Positions 1 to 11,589 of a stretch of 64,000 nucleotides of DNA are shown here, piece after piece (the stretch's first letter is position 1; each line of letters opens with the position of its first letter). The notes beneath the pieces were generated by a model, which was not told the DNA's origin, did not search any database, and worked only from the letters and a program-made list of their open reading frames with translations. Source of the stretch: Symbiodinium natans (Eukaryota; Sar; Dinophyceae; Suessiales; Symbiodiniaceae); the NCBI GenBank assembly GCA_905221605.1, contig CAJNDS010000456.1, forward strand, positions 72,418 to 136,417, in the 5' to 3' direction. The translations under genes were made by a program, and so were the position numbers.

Positions 1-564
1 AGCTGGCACAGCAGCGGTATTCGGGGTGCACAGGGCCTCGCTATGCCTCGCTGGTTGTGCAGGGTGCACGTAGGGTGCAAAGGTGCTTGCGCATGGGTGC
101 ATGGGGTTGCTCGGAAGCTCGCGGGACAAACGGGGGAGGAGGCCGTCATGCAAGCATTCCCGACTCTGGTAAGTGTATCATGAAATTGGCGCAAAGTGTT
201 GGCTCGCTGTAGGTTCTGCGCATCAGGCACTGTTACCATCAGGCCTCTAAGCAAAAGGGCCTTGAGTGTTTGTGTGTGTGTACCATCCGTAGCTCGGATG
301 TTGTTTTATTCTTTCGTTTAAGTTTTTAGGTTGAGCCATCAATCTCCTTCCGCACTCAGTGAAGCTACGCCTGGTTGGCCACCAGTGTGTATCTGCTTGA
401 CGACATTTATGACGACGTAGTTCATTTTTAATGTCCTAATGTTGTGAGTATGGTTGCTTCAGTTTCAACTATTGAAGAAGAATGAACACTTTGACAACTG
501 GCTTCGGCCAGCTCGCCTGAGTGTGTCTCGGCTGTGTGCTGTGTGTCGGGCCCATCTTGAAGCA
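1..564. other. 5' stretch without a recognised gene
   Basis: No frame here gives a recognisable protein. The sequence is of ordinary composition, with a short GT run near 270-282. It may hold 5' exons of the gene that begins at about 565, because the first exon I can place there has no in-frame ATG, but I could not identify them. Confidence 0.4.
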
Positions 565-2221
565 TAGACTATCATAGACTTAGATGCCCAGGATGCAACA
601 AGTTGCTCTGGAGATCAATGTCACGGTGACGATGGCCGCCTTGGACGTATCTGGTTCTGGCCATGCGTGGCCGCAGCTATTCTGGCGGTGCTGGCATGCT
701 GCGCGACCTACATGCACGCGCTCCCTTGTCTTAAGCTAGCCTTATTTGGCCGCTTTGTAGCCCTGCAGCAGTCCTGCAGCTGATCCTTGTGCCGTTTTCA
801 TACTGAGGTCTAAGCAGGGAGGCAAAGCTGACCGAAGCGTGTCTGTAGAACTCCCCAGATCTTCTGGCGATGTGGAGAAGCCAGAGGAAGCACCTTTGAT
901 GCAGCAATACGGCCCCGCAATGCTCCCAGCACCGCTGCTGGCAGCTGCAGCTGCAAGCCAACAAGGCAGCAGGGCACAGGGGTCGGCTACACAGGCTTTA
1001 CCTGAAGGAGGCTATGTCTATGCAGAACCATCGCCATACCTGCTTCCTGACGGGGCTGTTCCTGTCACTGTTCCTGAGCCATTCTACGCAAATGCACCGG
1101 GCAGTCCGACTTCCTATGCCAAGACAGGCACGCCTAGAGCTGGAGTTCAAATGGGCATCGCCAGTCCAGCTGACGCAGCCTATGTGCAAACCGGCATGCC
1201 TGCAATGGGAGCTCAAATGGGTGTTGCGGGTCTGCCAGCCAACTATGTGCAAACCGGCATGCCTACAATGGGAGCTCAAATGGGTGTTACAGGTCTGCCA
1301 GCCAATTATGTCCAAACCAACATGCCTACAACGGGAGCTCGAATGGGTGTTGCAGGTCTGCCAGCCAATTACGTGCAAGCCGGCATGCCTACAACAGGAG
1401 CTGCTGCGGGTCTAGCAGCGGCAGCTGCTCCAGTGTCCACCAGCCAGGCAAGCTATGCGCAAACTGGCATGCCCACAGCCGGAGCTCAAATGAGTGTTGC
1501 AGGTCTGCCAGCAAATTATGTGCAAACCGGCATGCCTACAACAGGAGCTCAAGCGGCCATCGCAGGTACGCCAGCCCTCTCCTATTTGCAAACCGGCATT
1601 CCTACAACGGGAGCTCAAGTGACTGCTGCGGGTCTCGCAGCGGCAGCTACTCCAGTGTCCACCAATGCAAGCTATGCGCAAATCGGCATGCCCACAACCG
1701 GAGCTCAAATGGGCATCGCAGGCCCACTGCCAGCAGCATCAGCCACTCCAGCCTCTGCTTATGTGCAAACAGGCATGCCTTCAATGGGAGCTCAACAGGG
1801 TGTTGCGGGTCTTCCAGCTACAGTGGCAGCTACTCCTTTGTCCACCTACGCACAGACTGCAAAGCCAGGCATGCGCGCAGCTTCACCGGCGGCAACAGGT
1901 CAATTCGTGCCAAATGCGCAATCAGTTAGCCCCGGACTGGGAGGAGCGGGAGGAGCGGGAGCAGCGCCCGCAAAGTCACAAGCAGCTTCATCAGCCATGG
2001 ACCTCTTCGATGCACTAGATGTGAATGGAGACGGCGTCTTGGATGCGGCAGAGTTTGCTCAACTCCAAACGTTGGGTGCCAGCCCCTCACGCAGAACGGC
2101 CCCAGCTGTGCCGAGCGAGCCAGTAGCATCCAAGTCTGGGGTTGCGTCCTCAGTTGAAAGTTGGAACTCGGACACTGCAGGATGCGGATGTGCAAGTTCA
2201 CAAGCTCTACAAGTGCCATAA
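565..2221 (+). CDS. Membrane-anchored repeat protein with one EF-hand (partial at 5' end)
   Basis: I read two exons, 565-738 and 818-2221, joined by a 79-nt intron with a GC donor and a CAG acceptor. The join is phase 0 and the stop is at 2219-2221. Exon 1 encodes an acidic Cys-containing stretch and then a hydrophobic segment (about 650-715, core CVAAAILAVLACCATY) that reads as one membrane span. Exon 2 carries about 11 degenerate copies of a roughly 21-residue unit with core QTGMPTTGAQ, broken by Ala-rich spacers. Near the C-terminus (about 2000-2070) there is one EF-hand loop with D, N, D, V, D and E at the expected spacing (DVNGDGVLDAAE), preceded by a helix. A single-pass protein with a repetitive stalk and a Ca2+-binding tail is inferred; I do not know the family. 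Translation cannot start at 839 (GTG in the middle of an open frame). The first in-frame ATG of exon 2 is at 899, so a one-exon form starting there is the alternative. Confidence 0.6.
1120..1880 (+). repeat. In-frame coding tandem repeat, about 63-bp unit
   Basis: Degenerate tandem units are built around TATGTGCAAACCGGCATGCC followed by an ACAACGGGAGCTCAA-type segment. They recur about 11 times with unit length near 60-66 bp and are interrupted by GCAGCAGCT-rich spacers. All copies keep the reading frame of the host gene, which points to selection on the protein. Confidence 0.8.
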
Positions 2222-2335
2222 TGTTGACTTCGCATTAATAAACCCCCCCCTTGATTGATCAATCTCTCTGGCCAGGGCCTCCTTAATTATATTCGCCTAA
2301 ATCCTGGTAGGAAGTACTATTAGTTTTAGTATTCG

Positions 2336-2592
2336 GTAGTAGTACCAGTACTAGTACTAGTAGTACTAGTAGTACTAGTAGTACTAGTACTACCGTACAA
2401 AAAAATATTCCGGGCTTGATTTTATAATTGTGGGGGGCTATATTATTGTGTTCCGGCAGCTGGATTTTATAATTGTAGCGGGAATTCCTAATGTGAAGTC
2501 AACATTATACATATATATACACACTATATATTCACATTCACATTCACATTCACATTCATATTCATATTCATATTCATATTCATATTCATATT
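2336..2592. repeat. Two microsatellites downstream of the repeat-protein gene
   Basis: A TAC/TAG-based imperfect repeat (ACTAGTAGT units) runs at about 2336-2392. A (TTCACA)n tract passes into (TTCATA)n at about 2531-2591. Between them lies AT-rich sequence with poly-A. Small open frames across these tracts code only for the repeats and are not genes. Confidence 0.8.
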
Positions 2593-5158
2593 TGGGTTCA
2601 AGGCAGGAAGTCAGCCGCTGCGTGTTTAGGGCTTCTGAGTGCAATGACTTCCCGCGAAACATTTTAAAATAAAGAAAAGGCAGTATGAAAACCTTCCCAT
2701 CCCATATCTCGCGCCGAGATGTACTATTTCACGATACTTATCGAGACAACTACACATCTTCATCTGCTGCGGGTATATCAGGCGCACGTTTCCTTTTGCG
2801 AACCTTCTGCGCTGAAGCATCGGTGCTTTCTACCTTGGCAATGACGAGAAGTCAGGCCTTCGGCCTAACTAAGTACGAAAAGTCGGGCCATGTTCTGGAA
2901 GCCCACTGTTGTGATATTTCCGCGACCGAAGCATTTCGGCGACTGTGTCTTCGTTCAAAAATCTGTGTCCCGATGCTGGGTTCCTTGTCAAGAGAGCTCC
3001 CATCTTGGGTCTTGTGGTGTTATCCAGACCAGGCGTTGACAGGGTCTCAAGGTGTGATGGCTGAACCAGGTGCGGGAGTTGGTACTAAAATACCTGTCCA
3101 GCCGAGGAAACTTAACTGCCCAAGAGTCCGCCCATGAAGAGCACACGTTAAAAACAATATTTTCAGGGTGAGCGAAACGCACGCCGTGCAAAAGAATATT
3201 ATAACGTAGTGCATTCATGAGGTTGTTTCGTTCATGTGTTCACACCCCTATTAATAATGGTACTTTGAAGGGGCCGCATGAGTAATACTACTATAAGGCC
3301 CCTGAACAGACTTTCCTTAGGACCTTGTCCTCCATTGAACTCACCCACGACATGAAATGAGATGAACGGGGAGAAGTACATTATCATATGGACAAAAGAT
3401 GTCTCTTACCCTGTCACTTCTTCAATAATGCTTTGCGTCAAGAAAAAGCCCTTTCCACGCCAATCCGTTATCTTCGTTTGGGGGTTTTCTCGTTTCTGAA
3501 GCTCTATAATTATTTGTATCCTTCAGTTTGGACATCTTTTCATTTATTGTCGTGTCCAACTTTAGGGATGTGGCCTGGAGAAGCTTTCTGTCTTCCAGAT
3601 CCTTGCGAATTAACTTTTGCTAACTCACGTCTTTTATAGAATGCTGCTATATCTTTAGAAAATGCTTTTATTAATTTAGAAATTTCATCACCATACATTA
3701 TTTTCTTCACTTTGTGGTCATTCTATTTATCTTATCTTTTTATTAGTTTCGTATTCTCGCATATTCAATGAATGATTCACTTTATGGTTGTTTTTTCTTT
3801 TTGCATACAGCATTACATTTCTTTCATCTAATGCTTGGTATCTTGCTTCTTTGTATTTTCTTCTTTTCTTGTGTTCACACCTTGTCTGTCCCCTGTAGTT
3901 CTTGGCGCTGTCTCGGATATCCTGGTCGGCTGCATAACTTCCCATGGTGTGCACAGGTGGAGTACTACAAAACTCTATTGCTAGTAAGCAGGCAAAAGAT
4001 CTGCCAGATGATGTGTTTGGATGTGAGTGCCAGGCTCACAGACATGAAAAAGCAAACGCCCATGCCCAAAAACAATACAAAACAGCAAGAAGCCCAAGCA
4101 TACAATTGTTTAAGGACTCGTGGGAAAACTGGAACACCGAAACGAAAAAAATCAGACCAACAAAAACCCATTCCCGAAAAGCAACAAAACCAATACTAAC
4201 AAAGCCAAAAAGCAAAGAAAAGACACTTTTCCGGGACTCTTGATTTGCAAGCTTATTTCCACAGCTTTTGCAGAGTCACGGATATGTTTTGGTAATTTTG
4301 TTTTTTTGGTATTGGATGTTTGGTTTTTTAAGAATTGGTTTTCTGGGTTTTTGGTTTTGTTTTTTTGGGTTGTCGGTGTTCCTGGTCTCCTAAGAGTCCC
4401 GCAAAATTTGTATGTTTGGGTTTTGCCTTTTTGAATATTGTTTTTGCGGATTTAGCATGTCTGGCCTGCTTGCGAAACCCCAAAGCGCAGCGGCTCATGT
4501 TTGTACTCATGTTTATTTATGTATGTTTCTTGTCCATGCGCGTGCTGTGTGGCTTGAGGTCTTCCAAAAGCGCTGAGTCGAAGGACAGCGGTGCGGATTG
4601 CATGTGGCAGTGCCCGCCCCAGCGCAAGCCCGTAGGACAGCAATGATGTAATGAGAATACCTTCTTTACAGCACCATATGGAGAACTCACACAACGCCCC
4701 CTGTCACCGCCAGGCCGCCAAAACAAGGCCCAAATTTGGCTACGGACACTCGGCGTATTGTAGGATTGCAGAGGTTTCGAAGTGAACAGCCTCAAAACTC
4801 TTCAGGCTCAGCCCGAATAGTCCGCTGTGGCTTCTGACTTCGTTTGACCTGCCCAGGCAATGATTCCCTTGATCTTCCAGTACTGTTCACAGCACCTGTG
4901 ATCCATACTAGTGTCAACCACGGCTACTTGACTCAGAGTAGCAAGACGACTTTTGCAAAGATGATGTTGCGCAGAATAGTGAAATAATAGGGTTGAAGAC
5001 TTGGCCAGGGTGCGCAGGTGCACATGTTTCACTGGCAATGACCAGCAAGAACGCGATCGCATGCCCTCAATGAGCAGTGAACACCACTTATCCATTCATG
5101 CGCTGTTCGAAGTCGGATATATGAAGTGCGGGACAGTGGCGATCGCGAGATTTAGGCA
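2593..5158. other. Intergenic; one unsupported 150-codon frame and an AT-rich island
   Basis: A frame open from an ATG at 2685 to 3137 (+) has no recognisable motif and weak context, so I do not call it. From about 3390 to 4470 the DNA is unusually T-rich, unlike its neighbours, with runs such as TTTTTTTGGG and many short Leu/Phe-rich frames. An old organellar or repeat insertion is possible, but nothing confirms it. No RNA gene was seen. Confidence 0.35.
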
Positions 5159-7015
5159 ATGACAATGAGCATGCATCGGCAAAGGCCGAAAAGCTTCAGC
5201 ATGGTGGAAGGTGCTGGTCGTGTTTGCTGCAAGTATCCAATCCGTTTGGTTCTATGCAAATGGATTTCAAACTATTATGTGGTCATGTTGTTTTATCTAA
5301 ACTACTGGCTGTTCACAAATGAGCTCTCTTCACAACAGCACCCCTTGCAGTCTCTTGCATGCACCTGGCAAAGTCAATTTGCAACTTGGATCAAGGCTGC
5401 CACTGCCTTACATTTTACAGGCACAACCGCACATGGCCCAACCTGCATGGAGGATGAAGAAGCTGAGTCGGAAACCAGCAATCTGGTCTGGGTAAATAGT
5501 TTACTCAGGGCTCTTTGGCCAAATGCGACTGCCGCGCTGGTGACCTTCGCATACAATGACCTTACACCCCGGCTGCAGCAAGGTCTCCCGCTTCCCTTCA
5601 AAAGTGCACACTTTGCAAGGTTCTCACTCGGAGATGGTGTTCCTAGTTTCGGTCCAATTGATGTGATTCGGCGATCTGGCAGTCACATCTGCATCGAGTT
5701 GGAGATGTGTTACTCCAGCGCAGTGGACATTCTATTGGCTGCCGGGTCGCATGGTGTGTCACTGGGGGTGAAGCAGATTCGGTTCCACGGCAGGCTGTGC
5801 ATCGAAATGAAGCCAATTATTGACACTTGGCCAATTGTTGGCTCATTTCTCTTTGCGTTTGCAGGCCAACCACAGCTGGAATTGGAGTTTTCAGGCATTG
5901 CAGATGTGCCTTTGCCCGGCTTGCCTGGCTTGGCAAAGAAGGTTCAAGGAATCGTGGATGGGTCGTTGGCCCATGTCGTGCTTCCGAATTGCAAGTCTGT
6001 GCGCCTCACCAGTGATGAGAGGTTCCTGAGTTTGGCCGCTTGCTCGAGCAAGGAACCGATTGGCGTTCTTGAATTGCAAGTCGCGCGTGGCATCAACTTA
6101 GCAGGTGCAAATTGGCGTGCTGCTGGTATGGGGCCGAACGTGCGAAGTTTCACCTCAAACCCATACTGTATTGTGCAAGTGGGCAACGTCAAGGCACGCA
6201 CAAGCAGTGTGCGGGCAACAACAAATCCTGATTGGAATGATGATCCCTTCTTCTTTCTTGTGTATCACAACGATCAAGAGGTACTGATTGACGTCATGGA
6301 TGACGACGGAGGTTTTTTGCAGCGCAACTTTGTGGGACTTTTAGGGCGCTTGCGGATCACAGTTCGCGAGCTGCTTTCACGCAGGTCCCGGCCAAGACGG
6401 AATGCAACTGCTTGCCCTAGCTCTTGCCGCTTTGCCCTGGATACTTCGCAGGTTAAGCGGGGGTTGCTCCACGTAGATGACCCTGTCAACACTGGAGTGC
6501 CCTCAGAGCTTGATGTGATTGTTGGATGGCTTGAAATGTCTCCCATGTCTCCCAAAGTCAACATTGAACGAATTGGAGCTTCTGAGAGACGACCTGAAGG
6601 CATCATCTTGTTGGAGCTTCATCACGGAACGGGTTTTCCAGAGGAAAGTCTTACGGAAGCGAGTACCAGATTGGTTTGGGCATGCTCTTTGAGCGAGGAT
6701 GGAGAACGTGAACGTGTCGGCTCCAGTTGCCGGAGCTCTGCAGGAAGGCGTTCTGAAGAGCCCAATTTTCACTTGCCCATACCGCAATGCCTGTATTCGG
6801 CCATAGATCAGCTCACAGCTCGAGGTGTCGAACCTGGAGAGGTCGCGGACATTGTTCAGATTGATCGTGTGCAAGTTGAGCAGTACCTGTCGGCGAAGTC
6901 GCGCTTTTTACAAGATGTCTCCGCTCGGCAGCTGGAGACTGGTGAAGACCAGTGTGTTGAGTTGGCATGGCATGAAACCTTGGCGTTACTGGCTTTGGGC
7001 CAAGAGTGTCATTGA
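5159..7015 (+). CDS. SMP and C2 domain protein, extended-synaptotagmin/tricalbin-like
   Basis: The open frame holds up to 618 codons with the stop at 7013-7015. Residues about 105-290 read as an SMP (lipid-transfer, TULIP-fold) domain. It opens with WVNSLLRALWPN, continues through VDIRRS-type strands (GPIDVIRRSGSHICIELEM) and ends near GLAKKVQGIVDGSL. Residues about 300-405 form a C2 domain: GVLELQVARGINL, NPYCIVQVGNVKARTS, NPDWNDDPFFF and an acidic loop DVMDDDGGF. Loop 1 lacks the usual Asp, so Ca2+ binding may be weak. A second, degenerate C2-like unit may begin near residue 481 (GIILLELHHGTGFPEE). Known relatives tether ER to plasma membrane and move lipids there; that role is inferred here. 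An N-terminal hydrophobic stretch (YYVVMLFYLNYW) could be the membrane anchor. However, a good acceptor (TTTTACAG at about 5413-5420) suggests that codons before 5421 may be intron read-through, with upstream exons not found. Confidence 0.75.
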   Translation: MTMSMHRQRPKSFSMVEGAGRVCCKYPIRLVLCKWISNYYVVMLFYLNYWLFTNELSSQQHPLQSLACTWQSQFATWIKAATALHFTGTTAHGPTCMEDEEAESETSNLVWVNSLLRALWPNATAALVTFAYNDLTPRLQQGLPLPFKSAHFARFSLGDGVPSFGPIDVIRRSGSHICIELEMCYSSAVDILLAAGSHGVSLGVKQIRFHGRLCIEMKPIIDTWPIVGSFLFAFAGQPQLELEFSGIADVPLPGLPGLAKKVQGIVDGSLAHVVLPNCKSVRLTSDERFLSLAACSSKEPIGVLELQVARGINLAGANWRAAGMGPNVRSFTSNPYCIVQVGNVKARTSSVRATTNPDWNDDPFFFLVYHNDQEVLIDVMDDDGGFLQRNFVGLLGRLRITVRELLSRRSRPRRNATACPSSCRFALDTSQVKRGLLHVDDPVNTGVPSELDVIVGWLEMSPMSPKVNIERIGASERRPEGIILLELHHGTGFPEESLTEASTRLVWACSLSEDGERERVGSSCRSSAGRRSEEPNFHLPIPQCLYSAIDQLTARGVEPGEVADIVQIDRVQVEQYLSAKSRFLQDVSARQLETGEDQCVELAWHETLALLALGQECH

Positions 7016-8493
7016 GTGTCAGCAGTTGTGCCTTTGATGCTGCCTCTTATATCCTCCTTTCCTTTCCTGTGAGGTTCACAGGCCGAAGACGGCTCATGTC
7101 CATCTCCGCCTTGTTGGTGAAATGGACTATGTCCTTGGAAGCTTGGCCTGCATTGTTCTCTGCGGGTGGATGGCTCGGTGCTTTCTGTGTTTTCCGTCTT
7201 TTCACCTCCGCTGGTTAAAGTTTTTGGTTAAATGCTGGCCTGCCACTTGGTCACTTGATGTCAGCAGTGCTGAGGATAAGGCAAGGGCTCCGAAAGTGTC
7301 ATGATATCCTAGGGATGTGAGTTCCCTATAGTTTCCTGCCGAAGATTCGCAGACCTCTGTCTGAAAGTCTGAAATGTCTGATGCGCACAAAGCGGTCCAT
7401 GCTGGCATGTTTGGTGTTTGACAAACCTATGGATGGCGCGTATTCAACCTGAATCTGACCCAAGTAATATCAAGTAATCAGACTTCAGACTCGGGTGCCG
7501 AAACCGTTCGAAGCAAGATGACTCGACGCTCGCGTCTAAGGTGATGCTGGGCCAATCCGAGCTGCTCAGCTGTTTGGCATCCAGACTCCTTTCTTGTATG
7601 GAAAACCTGTTTGAAATCTCAGCGAAGTGTGGATGATTTGTTGTTCGCTTTCGTGTGCCAACGTCTGTTTTGCTTCGCTGGCGATTTGCTCTGGCATTGC
7701 AGCGTCGCCTTTGTTGCCCGCTTTCGTGATCTTTGGTTGCAGCTCTCGATCTCTCCAGTGGAGAGCTATTATTTGAAACGAACACAAAGTCGAGGTGGAT
7801 ACACAAGCATTCACAGTATATAGATGTGGGCATGCATGCAGGCGCTAAGCCCTTAAAACCAAGATGCATCTGAGACAAAGGCTTACCCAGGTGCAGAGGC
7901 GGCTGACATGGGCCAACGCTGGCCAGTTATCAGAAAATTGCGCGGCGATGGGTGTAAGTTTTGCGAGAGTAACTTATCTAAGAAGACCGTTTCGCGACGA
8001 AGGAAAGATGAACTCTCATGACTGGGGATACAGTTTGTAGCTTCTGAGTTCTGGGCGCTCATCTTGAGACCTGCCACACAGTCCGGGCCAAGGGGCAAGA
8101 GGCGGCATCATGCAGCCACCATGGGTTATTCTTGCTCTAGTGCTTATCTTGCATTCCAGGTCGAAGACGTGCTGACCACAGGCACCGCCAGCAGCACAGT
8201 ATACGGTATACGTTGTCATTTTCACTTTTACTTGCTTGTAGGGACGGCCGTGACGAGAGAGGGCGCTCCAAGCAAGCAGTGGCAGGTTCTGGGCACTTGC
8301 GGACGGTTTGCAAGCTTTCTGCGGCATCTGGTAGCCTTGCCAGTGGCCGTGAGCATGCAGGTCACTGGCTTGGTGTGATCGGGGGTAGGAGACACCTCTG
8401 TTGGATACTCTATTGTCCTCAGTTGCTTCTGCACATTCCTTCACATTTCTGCACCATGTTGTGTGTGTGGAAGCGCTTAAGGCAAGCTTTCAG
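7016..8493. other. Mostly unassigned; possible 5' exon(s) of the next gene
   Basis: No recognised gene. A frame from ATG 8121 (context GCCACCATGG) runs open to 8378, and a pyrimidine-rich acceptor (TTTTACTTGCTTGTAG) ends at about 8240. This sequence may supply 5' exons to the gene at 8494-9531, but the phases I could read do not join without another exon. Nothing else was seen. Confidence 0.3.
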
Positions 8494-9531
8494 CCTGGAT
8501 GTTTCCAACCTGTACCGCACCGACCACATCCAGGAGTCGCTTCAAATCCGCCTCTTTGCCGAAGATACAGGATTTGTAAAAAGACGCTGAAACGAGAGGA
8601 TTTGCTTATGCTCATGTTTGCTCCATATTCAAATTATATATTTGCTTCATGGTTGTTGATTGGGATGGGAGTGATCCTGCCTTGTCAAGCATGCCTCGCT
8701 GCATTCGCCGCAACAGCAAGTCTTGGGTGCTGTTGTTGGGCCTCGAGCTGCCGCATTGGCACTTTCGGGTCAAATCGAGCCAACATCTCTTAAAGCCGGA
8801 CGTTGATTACTCCACCAGTGGCCAACTATGTAAGAGTATGCAACCGTAAATGCCCGAAGCACCGACCACGTGACGACGTGCACCCACATGATCCGCAGCC
8901 GAGCCACCAAAGTGTCACCTGTCACCTTTAAAAACAATGCGGTTTCACTACTTGGGAGACTTGGGCTGTGCATGCATCCGACCCAGAGGCCAGATTTGTT
9001 CAAGAGTATGGGAAATGAGGGTTTCCTTTAAACTCAGGCAATTTCGAATCTGGGAAAATTCGGGACTCTTTTGGCAGCCTCCGAGGCTCAGCAAAGTCTC
9101 ATTTTTCTTGGAGTGTGACTTCAACAAGAGGAAGGAGAGCCCAGGAGAGCCCAGGAGAGCCCAGGAGAGCCATAGTTTTTAAAGGCCGAAGTCGGGCCGT
9201 AGTGATTGATGGTCAAGATTCTTGCCATCACGACTCGCAGTCGCCGCCAACTGCATTCAAGGGTATCCAAGGGTTGGCAGAAGTACCTGCGTGCACAGTA
9301 GGTGAGCAGCTTGAAAAATCTGTCTGTGCTTTGGTTGAGGTGCGAATGGAAGTCTCGGTACGCTACCAGGCCCTCACGTGGCGTGCTGAATCTGGCTAAC
9401 CCGAAACTTTTGGCGAACTCCTGCAGCTGCGCATTCTCGCGTTGGGCCTAACGTGCGTCTCCATGGTATACACAAAGCTCGGAGAACAACATCCTCCCGA
9501 AGAACAAATTCTAAGGAAAAACACAGCCTGA
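8494..9531 (+). CDS. Unknown small gene, five phase-consistent exons (5' incomplete)
   Basis: Proposed exons are 8494-8575, 8721-8829, 8989-9020, 9241-9369 and 9427-9531 (stop at 9529-9531). Reading phase is kept at every join. Donors are GT (GTAAAAAG, GTAAGAGT, GTTTCC) and then GC at 9370; acceptors are TTTCAG, AGCAAG, CAGAG, TCGCAG and CTGCAG. The exons encode protein-like sequence, for example LDVSNLYRTDHIQESLQIRL, VLLLGLELPHWHFRVKSSQH and VGEQLEKSVCALVEVRMEVS. I recognise no domain. The third exon (32 nt) is the weakest link. The gene lies just upstream of the hydroxylase gene on the same strand, which says nothing firm about function. Confidence 0.45.
9131..9172. repeat. Short tandem repeat, 10-bp unit
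   Basis: Four near-perfect copies of GAGAGCCCAG lie inside an intron of the gene at 8494-9531. Confidence 0.85.
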
Positions 9532-9938
9532 CCTTGCAATCCTCGCGACGACGGTTTCTCCTTGATGCGCTTTGTCTTCATAGCCAATGAGCGAGATGCC
9601 TGCATGTTGTGGGCTGGAGATTGGGAACGTGACATCCATGGAACGCAATAATGGTTGGAATGGCTGCGGAACTCTTCGGGACATTGGCACGCACCGGATC
9701 GTTCGCTGCATTACAAGATAAAAGCGTGATCAGCATAAGCCCGCCTTGAGTGAACGGTTTCGTGCCCGGCATCCTTTGCACAAAGCCGCTGCCGAAGGCT
9801 CCAGCTTGTCAACTCTACGCAGTAGACATACTCGTTGCATGCCCTAAGCAAATGCAAAGAGGTTCGAACAACTTGGTACACGTACGTTTGTCCTTCTTTC
9901 GCTGGCCTGGAGCCGCAGCCTCGATTTGGGGACTTGCC

Positions 9939-11589
9939 ATGGCACCACAGCAGGCAGTGGGCCGAGCAGGTCGTTCGCTTGCACTGGTGTGGGTCTTCCC
10001 CACAGTGGCGCTCGAGACACCTTATCTTTGGAGCCCACCAATCCTTTCAGAGGAGACTTGCAATCGCCTGATATCACTGGCGCACGAGGGGATGAGGCCG
10101 TCATTTTCGAAGGAACGGGCGATGGAAACCCTCCATCTCCAAACCACGAGAGCCTTTGGCTTCAATGCTTTTGACTTTGACGGAAATGGACATCTGGATA
10201 TGTTGGAGGTTTCTGCGGCTGTACGGTCTTTGCTGAACGCGCCGCTTTTTTCCATCCGGGATGCTGCAGCTTGGATTCGAGGTAGCACGGGCAAGCCAAA
10301 TTTGTCACTTGCCTGGCTGGCGGATGAGGATCACCTGGCATTTCTGGCATTCCGCAGCAAAGAGGTATTTTCCCGAATCTTCGAGCAGAATCCTGAGAAG
10401 CTGACGAGGCACTCTTTCCAAACCTCGCTGTCATGGGATGCGGCTGGGTCTCTTGCATCTGAACTGAGCGTCATCGTCGACGACCTGGTGGATAAAAGCT
10501 TATGGAACCGGTTGCAGCTGGCTGAACCCTTGCAGATCATTCGTTATATGAAAACAGGCCACTATGCACCACACTCAGATGCCCGGCCTATAACTACCAT
10601 CAAAGGCATTGTAAGTTTTGCTTAAAGTTAGTGCAATATAGTGCGCAGCTTGGTTGCACCCAACATTCAACGCTTCCATACGCTTCCCTCCAGCGGAGGA
10701 CAGTGGCTGGCCAGGGCATCGCCGGGTGTCATTTTTGGTGTATCTCAAAGCTCCTAGAAGGGGTGGTGAGACATGCCTACTGCAGCTTGGGCTGCAAATG
10801 GCTCATTGCCCAGCTAACATCAAAATATCTTCGACATTCTTCAGCTCATGCTCAGATTTCGTGCCTGCCGAGGCCAGGCGACTGGAATTTCAGCTTGCAT
10901 TTGTGGGGGGCAGGACGGCACGTGAGGCTGCACGTCTATGCGGGTCTCATGGAGTGTGACAAGCCTCCCTGTATCAGGGCGCTACAGCAGAGATTGCGCC
11001 AAGTTGTTTCAGTCTGCCGCTTCGCAGAAATATGTTCGGACGAGCCGTGGCTCGGAGGGGGGGGCTGCCGAATCAAGTGTGCATCTGCGAACGGCAGTGG
11101 CATGCAGTGAAAGGATCTGAAAGACATTCTGGAAGTTCAGGTTGGTGCTCATTGCTTCAATCCCATCCCCGGGCGCATGCTGGCCTGGAGAAACGAATGG
11201 AAGGAGGCCTCTGAAGAACAACAAGACTAAGAGTATTTTAGTAGAATGTAGTGAGCGAGGAGCAGCTTGATAGTAAAGTCATTGCTCACAGCACAGTGCA
11301 CAGAGATGCAGAAAGTATCAGAAAGTCCATACTGCAAAGCGCTTAGAAGGGAAAACAAATTCTTGTCACATGTTTGGACTGACAGGATGGTTCCCTGGAA
11401 GTGCCTGGCGCTCACGTCGCTTGTCCAGTTCTGGAAGGCTTCTCGGCTCCTTAGCAAACCTTTCCGCATTCCAATCATATTTTTCATATTGTTCATCCGT
11501 CGGTCTTGAGAGTAGAACGGCAGCAAGGTGAAAAGTGGGTAGCAAGTGCATGGGCCAGTCATGCTTGCGCACCAGACATGGTGTGCTAG
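9939..11589 (+). CDS. Prolyl 4-hydroxylase-like 2OG/Fe(II) oxygenase with internal EF-hand
   Basis: Reconstructed exons are 9939-10610, 10699-10800, 11141-11224, 11386-11437 and 11528-11589, about 323 aa, all in phase. The full double-stranded beta-helix signature is spread over them. The metal-binding H-x-D (GHYAPHSD) lies at the end of exon 1, and RRVSFLVYLK...RRGGETC in exon 2. The strand PIPGRMLAWRNEW is in exon 3. The distal His in GAHVACPVLEG is in exon 4, and the 2-oxoglutarate-binding Lys in GEKWVASAW in exon 5, just before the TAG. This matches the order H..D..GGET..H..K of P4H-alpha-like enzymes, which hydroxylate prolines using 2OG, O2 and Fe2+. An EF-hand loop (DFDGNGHLDMLE, about 10,174-10,215) sits in the N-terminal part, before the catalytic core. 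Donors are GT, GC, GA and GC, a dinoflagellate hallmark. The start is uncertain: ATG 9939 is in frame, but a good acceptor (CTTCCCCACAG, ending at 10,005) lies downstream. The exon 2 end at 10,800 is chosen for homology and phase. Confidence 0.8.

Noticed and set aside
2685-3137. 150-codon ATG frame
   Set aside because: No motif, no homologue recognised, and codon text is not clearly protein-like; could be real but unsupported.
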